A DNA stretch of 19,930 nt from Proteiniphilum sp. (GTDB lineage: Bacteria > Bacteroidota > Bacteroidia > Bacteroidales > Dysgonomonadaceae), in NCBI GenBank assembly GCA_031284475.1, contig JAISZV010000077.1, forward strand, positions 1 through 19,930. The letters are read 5' to 3'. The notes under the pieces were generated by a model. That model saw only the letters and a program-made list of their open reading frames with translations. It was not told where the DNA came from and did not search any database. The position numbers and the translations under genes are program-made. Shown in pieces: positions 15,084 through 19,930 of this stretch. The first letter of the stretch is position 1. The number at the start of each line of letters is the position of its first letter.

Positions 15084-15578
15084 TCATTGCTTGCCGGATG
15101 AACATTCCCGGTTTAACTCCGCCCGTAACTCCCGTACGGTTTTTCCCAATAACGGATGAATGAGTTCGGGCGCAATTTCATACAAAGGGTCAAGGACGAA
15201 AGAGCGGGTGTGAAACCGCGGGTGCGGAACGGTTAGTTCCGAAGTATCAATCACCAAATCACCCGTCAGTATCAAGTCTATATCAATTATCCTGTCCGCA
15301 TATTGTCCGTTCTTACTTTTACCGGCTCTCTCCATCTCTTTTTCAATATCTTGCGTGATTGAGAATAACTCGTAAATATTGATATGGGTAATCACTTCGC
15401 ATACGCAATTAACAAAAATATTTTCAGATTGGAATCCTACGGGGGCAGTCAAATAAAAAGCGGAAAGGGAAGTGATACTCCCTATCCGTTCCTCAATTTT
15501 ATCCAAAGTTTCTTCTATGTTTTTCTGCTTGTCGCCAAGGTTGGAACCCAGCGCTAAATATACGGTATACTTGTTCAC
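15084..15578 (-). CDS. folK: 2-amino-4-hydroxy-6-hydroxymethyldihydropteridine pyrophosphokinase (HPPK)
   Basis: HPPK transfers pyrophosphate from ATP to 6-hydroxymethyl-7,8-dihydropterin in folate synthesis, in the cytoplasm. The 164 residues are the usual length. Family landmarks are the N-terminal VYLALGSNLGDKQKNI, the substrate loop with APVGFQSENIFVN, the magnesium-binding aspartates in DRIIDIDLIL (D99, D101), and the signature PHPRFHTRSFVLDPL. The start codon is GTG at 15578; no ATG is available between it and the queA stop. It follows queA by 8 bases and is the last gene of the ftsX-to-folK operon. Confidence 0.95.
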   Translation of the reverse strand: MNKYTVYLALGSNLGDKQKNIEETLDKIEERIGSITSLSAFYLTAPVGFQSENIFVNCVCEVITHINIYELFSITQDIEKEMERAGKSKNGQYADRIIDIDLILTGDLVIDTSELTVPHPRFHTRSFVLDPLYEIAPELIHPLLGKTVRELRAELNRECSSGKQ

Positions 15579-15586
15579 TCCGAATA

Positions 15587-16639
15587 TCAGTCTAGAATCA
15601 ACATCGCATCACCGTATGCCCCGAAAGCATATTTCTCTTTGATAGCCTCTTCATACGCATTCTTTATCTTTTCATATCCTCCAAATGCGCAGGCCATCAT
15701 CAATAATATGGAATAAGGCAGGTGGAAATTGGTGACTAAGCTGTTGGTGAGCGTAAATTCATAGGGAGGAAAAATGAATTTATTGGTCCATCCGTCCCGC
15801 GGTTTCAGATGCCCGTCGGTGCTAACGGTCGTTTCTACTGCACGAAGTACGGACGTGCCGACCGCACAGATATTTTTTTCTTCGTCTTTGGCCTTGTTCA
15901 CCCTTTTGCACAACTCTTCCATAATGATCATCTGTTCAGACTCCATCTTGTGCTTTGTAAGGTCTTCCACATCAATCATGCGGTAAGCGCCTAATCCGTT
16001 ATGCAGGGTGAGATAACCGAAATCAATGTCTCTTATTTCCATCCTTTTCATCAGTTCACGGCTAAAGTGCAGGCCGGCAGCGGGGGCAACCACAGCTCCC
16101 TCATGTTGTGCAAATATATTCTGGTATCTCTCCGCGTCTTCGGGTTCCACATTACGTTCCAGATACTCCGGAATAGGAGTCTCCCCAATGGCGAACAACT
16201 GGTTTTTAAACTCGTCGTAAGGCCCGTCATAGAGGAATCGCAATGTGCGCCCGCGCGAGGTGGTGTTATCGATTACCTCCGCAACCAACTCTTCATTTTC
16301 TCCGAAATACAATTTGTTGCCGATACGTATTTTCCGCGCCGGATTGACCAGCACATCCCACAAATGTTGGTCGGAATTCAGTTCCCTCAATAAAAAGACC
16401 TCTATCTTGGCGCCTGTCTTCTCTTTGTTACCGAATAGCTTGGCCGGAAAGACCTTGGTGTTATTGAAGATAAAAAAATCTCCTTTATTAAAGTAGTCCA
16501 ACACCTCTTTGAACGTCTTGTGCTCCAACTGTTCCGATTTTTTGTGAACAACCAGTAGCCGGGCTTCATCACGGTGAGTCGCAGGGTGTTTTGCGATAAG
16601 CTCTTCCGGCAAATTGAATTTAAATTGAGAAAGCTTCAT
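15587..16639 (-). CDS. queA: S-adenosylmethionine:tRNA ribosyltransferase-isomerase
   Basis: QueA transfers and rearranges the ribose of SAM onto preQ1-modified tRNA to form epoxyqueuosine at wobble position 34. The 350 residues match the family length. Visible markers are the N-terminal [18 protein letters not shown] with the following RDEARLLVV, the [15 protein letters not shown] segment, [16 protein letters not shown], the [10 protein letters not shown] loop, the [14 protein letters not shown] segment, [24 protein letters not shown], and the end [10 protein letters not shown]. It lies 36 bases after truB and 8 bases before folK, inside one operon. Confidence 0.96.
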   Translation of the reverse strand: MKLSQFKFNLPEELIAKHPATHRDEARLLVVHKKSEQLEHKTFKEVLDYFNKGDFFIFNNTKVFPAKLFGNKEKTGAKIEVFLLRELNSDQHLWDVLVNPARKIRIGNKLYFGENEELVAEVIDNTTSRGRTLRFLYDGPYDEFKNQLFAIGETPIPEYLERNVEPEDAERYQNIFAQHEGAVVAPAAGLHFSRELMKRMEIRDIDFGYLTLHNGLGAYRMIDVEDLTKHKMESEQMIIMEELCKRVNKAKDEEKNICAVGTSVLRAVETTVSTDGHLKPRDGWTNKFIFPPYEFTLTNSLVTNFHLPYSILLMMACAFGGYEKIKNAYEEAIKEKYAFGAYGDAMLILD

Positions 16640-16675
16640 AAGTTAAAAAAAATCCTGTATCAATTATGTTTTTAT

Positions 16676-17383
16676 TTATTTTCTTTTATCACCGGGGAAG
16701 ATATTCTCGTCTAAAAAACGATCTATATCTCCAATATCCAGACAGTTATCTACCGTAATATCTCCTACCCTCATACGCCGTAAACCGGTAAGGTGCGCAC
16801 CCGTGTCCAACGCCTCCCCAATATCCCTGGCCAACGCTCTTATATAGGTGCCTTTACCGCATACCACACGTATGATGATATCCGGCATATCATAAGAAAT
16901 CAATTCGATATCATCTATAACCAATAATTTAGGTTTTAGTTCAATATCTTTATTTTTTCTGGCCAGTTCATACGCTCTTTTTCCATCTACTTTGACGGCC
17001 GAAAAAGCGGGCGGAACCTGTTCTATGACGCCAATAAAACGGTGAAGTACCTCCTCTACCCTCTCTCTTGTGATATGGGCTACCGGATATTCGGCGTCGA
17101 TCTCCGTTTCAAGGTCGAACGAAGGTGTGGTCGCTCCGAGGCGAATATGCGCGATATACTCTTTTGTTCCAGCCTGTAAGATCTCTATAAGTTTTGTCTT
17201 TCTTCCGGTACAAAGGATCATCACACCCGTAGCCAACGGATCAAGCGTTCCCGCATGTCCCACCTTCAATTTCTTTATTCCCAGCCTTCTGCATAGCTTG
17301 GCGCGTACAACGCGAACCACCCGGAAAGAAGTCCAATCCAGCGGTTTATCAATATACAGAATTTCACCTTCGATAAAATCCAT
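16676..17383 (-). CDS. truB: tRNA pseudouridine-55 synthase
   Basis: TruB converts U55 of the tRNA T-loop to pseudouridine. The 235 residues include the N-terminal signature ILYIDKPLDWTSFRVV, the catalytic motif VGHAGTLDPLATGVMI with Asp48, the substrate-binding VPPAFSAVKVDGKRAYELAR, and VVCGKGTYIRALARDIGEAL. The C-terminal PUA-like domain of longer homologues is absent, as is common in this phylum. The gene starts at ATG 17383, 6 bases after the uppP stop, and continues the operon. Confidence 0.96.
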   Translation of the reverse strand: MDFIEGEILYIDKPLDWTSFRVVRVVRAKLCRRLGIKKLKVGHAGTLDPLATGVMILCTGRKTKLIEILQAGTKEYIAHIRLGATTPSFDLETEIDAEYPVAHITRERVEEVLHRFIGVIEQVPPAFSAVKVDGKRAYELARKNKDIELKPKLLVIDDIELISYDMPDIIIRVVCGKGTYIRALARDIGEALDTGAHLTGLRRMRVGDITVDNCLDIGDIDRFLDENIFPGDKRK

Positions 17384-17389
17384 CCTCTT

Positions 17390-18274
17390 TTATGCCATGC
17401 TCAAGCCTACGCCTGAAAAAAACAATATAAGCAGTATGACGCCTACGATAATACGGTACACTCCAAATGCCTTGAACCCGTAACGGGTAAGAAAATCTAT
17501 AAAAAAACGGATGGCAAGGATTGCCACAACAAATGCCGCGACATTGCCGATAATAAGCAACAGGATGTTCTCTTTCAACATTGCGGCGTTTATGGGGTCT
17601 TTTACCAATTGATAAAATTTATACCCCGCTGCCGCGGCCATGGTAGGGACAGCCAGAAAAAACGAAAATTCAGCGGCATTCTTGCGGGTGAGTTTTGTGG
17701 TCATCCCCCCAACAATGGTAGCCATGGAGCGAGATACGCCGGGAATCATGGCGATACATTGGAAAAAGCCTATTGTAAGCGCTCTCGTCCACTTTATAGA
17801 TTGTTCCTGCGACGGTTTGTCGAACCATTTGTCCGCGAATAACATTAAAATCCCTCCCAGCACAAGCATTACCGCCACCACAGTCACATTTTCAAGCAAT
17901 GCATCAATTCGGCCTCCTAAGAGCAAGCCGATGACTCCGGCCGGGACGACGGCAATAAACAACTTCCAATAGAAATCGAATTTGTGGATGAACCGGGTAA
18001 AATAAGTCCATCCCTTTTTTCCTGAAGACATACCACGAACCGCTTCTTTATCAAGGACAACGATCGGGGTCAGACGAAAAAAACGCTTCCAATAGAGAAC
18101 TACTACCGACAATATGGCGCCAAGTTGGATGATCACCGTAAATGCTTTCGCAAAATCGGTGCTCTCCATTCCCAGTAGCGCCTGGGTGATAATCATATGG
18201 CCGGTGGACGACACGGGGAGGAACTCTGTGAGCCCCTCCACAACCGCAATGATAATTGCTTCTAATATGCTCAT
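17390..18274 (-). CDS. uppP: Undecaprenyl-diphosphatase (UppP/BacA)
   Basis: This integral membrane phosphatase turns undecaprenyl diphosphate into the monophosphate carrier used for peptidoglycan and other surface glycans; family members can confer bacitracin tolerance. The 294 residues have about eight hydrophobic segments. The catalytic signature [18 protein letters not shown] (E13, E17, H26) is at the N-terminus, and the second motif, [15 protein letters not shown] with Arg182, is in the second half. A hydrophilic loop of about 35 residues ([19 protein letters not shown]) follows the second helix. It lies 33 bases after the DUF3098 gene and 6 bases before truB. Confidence 0.96.
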   Translation of the reverse strand: MSILEAIIIAVVEGLTEFLPVSSTGHMIITQALLGMESTDFAKAFTVIIQLGAILSVVVLYWKRFFRLTPIVVLDKEAVRGMSSGKKGWTYFTRFIHKFDFYWKLFIAVVPAGVIGLLLGGRIDALLENVTVVAVMLVLGGILMLFADKWFDKPSQEQSIKWTRALTIGFFQCIAMIPGVSRSMATIVGGMTTKLTRKNAAEFSFFLAVPTMAAAAGYKFYQLVKDPINAAMLKENILLLIIGNVAAFVVAILAIRFFIDFLTRYGFKAFGVYRIIVGVILLILFFSGVGLSMA

Positions 18275-18307
18275 GAATAATATATTTTGCAGTATCCGGT
18301 CATTGAA

Positions 18308-18556
18308 TTATTTTCCGGCCGTACTGCTTTTCTCTTTCGAGGGATACAAAATACCCACTATCATCAGTACAAAACCAGCAAGACAAATTACAGGGGCTAA
18401 TTTTATGCGCCTGGCGCTGAAAATATCGGGTTCAAATCCGCTTTCAAAAGTGGTGGCTGGCCCCGTCATCAGCAGAAAACCGACAATGATGAGAAGAATG
18501 GCAACGCCACAGATAATCAGGTTCGTTTTGCTTAAAGCAACATTTTTTTGAGACAT
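18308..18556 (-). CDS. DUF3098 family small membrane protein
   Basis: The 82-residue protein has two helices (about 10-31, TNLIICGVAILLIIVGFLLM, and about 53-70, APVICLAGFVLMIVGILY) with a linker TGPATTFESGFEPDIFSARRIK between them. Length, the GFEPDIFSARRIKLAPVI stretch and position between ftsX and uppP fit DUF3098, a Bacteroidota family of unknown function. Conserved linkage suggests a role in cell division or envelope synthesis (inference). Spacing is 14 bases after ftsX and 33 before uppP. Confidence 0.88.
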   Translation of the reverse strand: MSQKNVALSKTNLIICGVAILLIIVGFLLMTGPATTFESGFEPDIFSARRIKLAPVICLAGFVLMIVGILYPSKEKSSTAGK

Positions 18557-18570
18557 ATTGAAAATAGTTT

Positions 18571-19449
18571 TTATACATAATATAACTGTTCCGACTTCAT
18601 TTTCACATACCTGTTTACGGCAAAAATAGCGGCTAGGGTAGAGATAATTACCCCCAAAAGAATTACAGTTGTAAATATGATAATCAGATCCATAGAACCT
18701 ATAATGAGTTGAATTTCAGCATACTCTTTGTTAAAATAAGTAATGATGGCAAGGATGATCAAATCTGCTATGATCCCTGCAATGACGCCCGTGAAAATGT
18801 TATTTACCACGAATGGCTTTCTGATAAAACCTCCGGTGGCTCCCACCAACTTCATAGTATTGATAAGAAACCGTTTCGAGTAAACGCTCAGGCGAATGGT
18901 GTTGCGAATAAGCGTGAAAGATATCAACAACAGTACGGCGGCAAGGATCAGCAAAACAGTCATCACTTTAGAGAGGTTGTTGTTGATAAGATCTATCGCC
19001 TCCTGCTGGTAGAGCAGGTCTGTTACGTTGTTGTTCTGCCTGATCACCGAATTGATGACTGCAATACTATCACTGTTGGCATATTCCGAGTGGAGAAAGA
19101 TCTCAATACAATCCTGCGCCGGATTGTATCCCAACAGTTCTTCCGGGTCTTCGCCCAAATCCTTAATGAGTTGTTCTTTGGCTTCCTCCTTGCTGATAAA
19201 CCGTGATGATTTGACAAAAGGCTGTGCATCCAAATTCTTCCTGATTTTTGATATTCCGGCATCTGTCACCTCTGGAGAGAGCATCACATTGAAACTCATA
19301 TTTTCCTTTATAAACCTGGTCAAACCGTTCCCCATGAAAAGGATTAATATAGTGATACCCAACAGCACCAAAACCAGCGAAATACTGATGGTGGATGTTA
19401 TCTTAGCGTTTAAGAACCGGGCCGTGGATACCTTTTTTTTGCCAGTCAT
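18571..19449 (-). CDS. ftsX: Cell-division ABC transporter permease FtsX
   Basis: FtsX is the membrane half of the FtsEX complex, which activates peptidoglycan hydrolases at the septum. The 292 residues show a cytoplasmic N-terminus, helix 1 at about 19-40 (ISISLVLVLLGITILILFMG), an extracytoplasmic domain at about 45-162 with the typical SSRFISKEEAKEQL segment, and three C-terminal helices at about 164-187, 212-236 and 257-282. The FtsX-type region IRLSVYSKRFLINTMKLVGATGGFIRKPF between helices 2 and 3 contacts the ATPase. The ftsE gene is not adjacent, which is usual in Bacteroidota. It is first in the operon and has a -7 box at 19501-19507. Confidence 0.95.
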   Translation of the reverse strand: MTGKKKVSTARFLNAKITSTISISLVLVLLGITILILFMGNGLTRFIKENMSFNVMLSPEVTDAGISKIRKNLDAQPFVKSSRFISKEEAKEQLIKDLGEDPEELLGYNPAQDCIEIFLHSEYANSDSIAVINSVIRQNNNVTDLLYQQEAIDLINNNLSKVMTVLLILAAVLLLISFTLIRNTIRLSVYSKRFLINTMKLVGATGGFIRKPFVVNNIFTGVIAGIIADLIILAIITYFNKEYAEIQLIIGSMDLIIIFTTVILLGVIISTLAAIFAVNRYVKMKSEQLYYV

Positions 19450-19500
19450 ACGAATTACAGATAATTAAATGCGGATATGACGCCTTTTCCAAATAAGTCG

Positions 19501-19507
19501 CAAAGTA
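19501..19507 (-). promoter_or_regulatory. Candidate -7 promoter element for the ftsX operon
   Basis: The minus strand reads TTACTTTGC, containing TACTTTG, close to the TAnnTTTG consensus. It ends 51 bases before the ftsX ATG. A T-run about 20 bases upstream could act as a poor -33 box. Confidence 0.4.
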
Positions 19508-19606
19508 ATAAAAATTATTGCAGAAAAAGGAGCGAATGTGAAATATTAAACTCTTTTCACTAAGTCGGTTTTCTGTCGTCGCCCGGTACAATCAAAGTTA
19601 CAGGGT

Positions 19607-19638
19607 AAAAAGTTTACGGGTGCATTTTTCAGCCCGTA
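19607..19638 (-). terminator. Rho-independent terminator after the CCA-transferase gene
   Basis: On the minus strand TACGGG (19638-19633) pairs with CCCGTA (19620-19615) around a 12-base loop, and the stem is followed by AACTTTTT. It begins 2 bases past the stop codon at 19641. The six-base GC-rich stem plus T-tract is the clearest intrinsic terminator in the window. Confidence 0.5.
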
Positions 19639-19640
19639 GT

Positions 19641-19930
19641 TTATTCTCCTTTCAAGGGTGTAAGGCCTAATTCTTTGGCTCTGTTTAACATAAATTGAAG
19701 GGCCGCTTCCCGTTCGTTGGGAATATCCCCGTCTAATATCGCCTCTTTGATGGCCGATTTCAACAGACCTATCTCCCGGCTCTGCGGGAGACCGAAGATT
19801 TCCATGATCTCGTTGCCGTCTACCGGGGGCTGGAAATTACGCACCCTGTCTTTTTCCTCGATCTCTTGTAGTTTCCTCCGCACGATCTTGAAGTTGTTCA
19901 GATAGTTGCGTACTTTCACCGGGTTTTTCG
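19641..19930 (-). CDS. cca: CCA tRNA nucleotidyltransferase, C-terminal part (cut by window edge)
   Basis: The frame is open to the window edge (96 full codons plus the stop), so only the end of the protein is visible. The residues read [20 protein letters not shown], then [40 protein letters not shown], and [19 protein letters not shown]. This matches the helical C-terminus of class II CCA-adding/poly(A)-polymerase-type enzymes with an HD domain, which repair or add the tRNA 3' CCA end. A GTG at 19919 could be mistaken for a start, but the frame and homology continue upstream, so it is internal. The catalytic head lies outside the window. Confidence 0.78.
   Translation of the reverse strand, partial: KNPVKVRNYLNNFKIVRRKLQEIEEKDRVRNFQPPVDGNEIMEIFGLPQSREIGLLKSAIKEAILDGDIPNEREAALQFMLNRAKELGLTPLKGE

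Noticed and set aside
18709..19206. Plus-strand 165-codon open frame
   Set aside because: It is antisense to ftsX, with a low-complexity polar product typical of a shadow frame.
1..19930. CRISPR arrays, tRNA or rRNA genes, phage or defence genes
   Set aside because: No regularly spaced repeats, no tRNA-like cloverleaf seen in the spacers, and no integrase, nuclease or defence-type motifs in any supported gene.

Overview
The window looks like chromosomal DNA of a member of the Bacteroidota, most likely order Bacteroidales. Evidence: ftsX, a DUF3098 gene, uppP, truB, queA and folK lie in the order typical of that phylum; several genes are preceded by a TAnnTTTG -7 element; Shine-Dalgarno sequences are mostly weak; and a P-II-like small gene follows an RND pump gene. 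Every gene I can support is on the minus strand, so transcription runs from high to low coordinates. Genus-level placement (Dysgonomonadaceae-like) would be a guess.

Region by region. 1-313: no gene; an IS-terminus-like sequence and a strong hairpin. 314-6885: a five-gene efflux operon read as tetR-type regulator, TolC-like outer-membrane channel, lipoprotein membrane-fusion protein, RND pump, P-II-like protein, with a candidate operator upstream at 7076-7100. 7169-9064: a LytS/LytTR-type two-component pair whose sensor kinase is split by one in-frame TGA. 9354-9965: an outer-membrane beta-barrel protein. 10170-11964: a likely small operon read as a 38-aa membrane peptide, a membrane-anchored thioredoxin-fold protein without a CXXC motif, a stand-alone LpxC lacking the FabZ domain usual in this phylum, and a small glycine-rich membrane protein. 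11965-12402: AT-rich, gene-poor. 12403-14990: a patatin-like phospholipase translationally coupled to an intracellular GH13 alpha-amylase-family enzyme. 15084-19449: a housekeeping operon for cell division, envelope lipid-carrier recycling, tRNA modification and folate synthesis. 19641 to the edge: the 3' end of a CCA-adding tRNA nucleotidyltransferase gene.

Most of the window is ordinary core genome. The points most worth a second look are the nonsense-interrupted sensor kinase (7961-9064) and the solitary LpxC cluster (10170-11964), which could be an uncharacterised envelope module. I do not see a clear new defence, CRISPR or mobile system.
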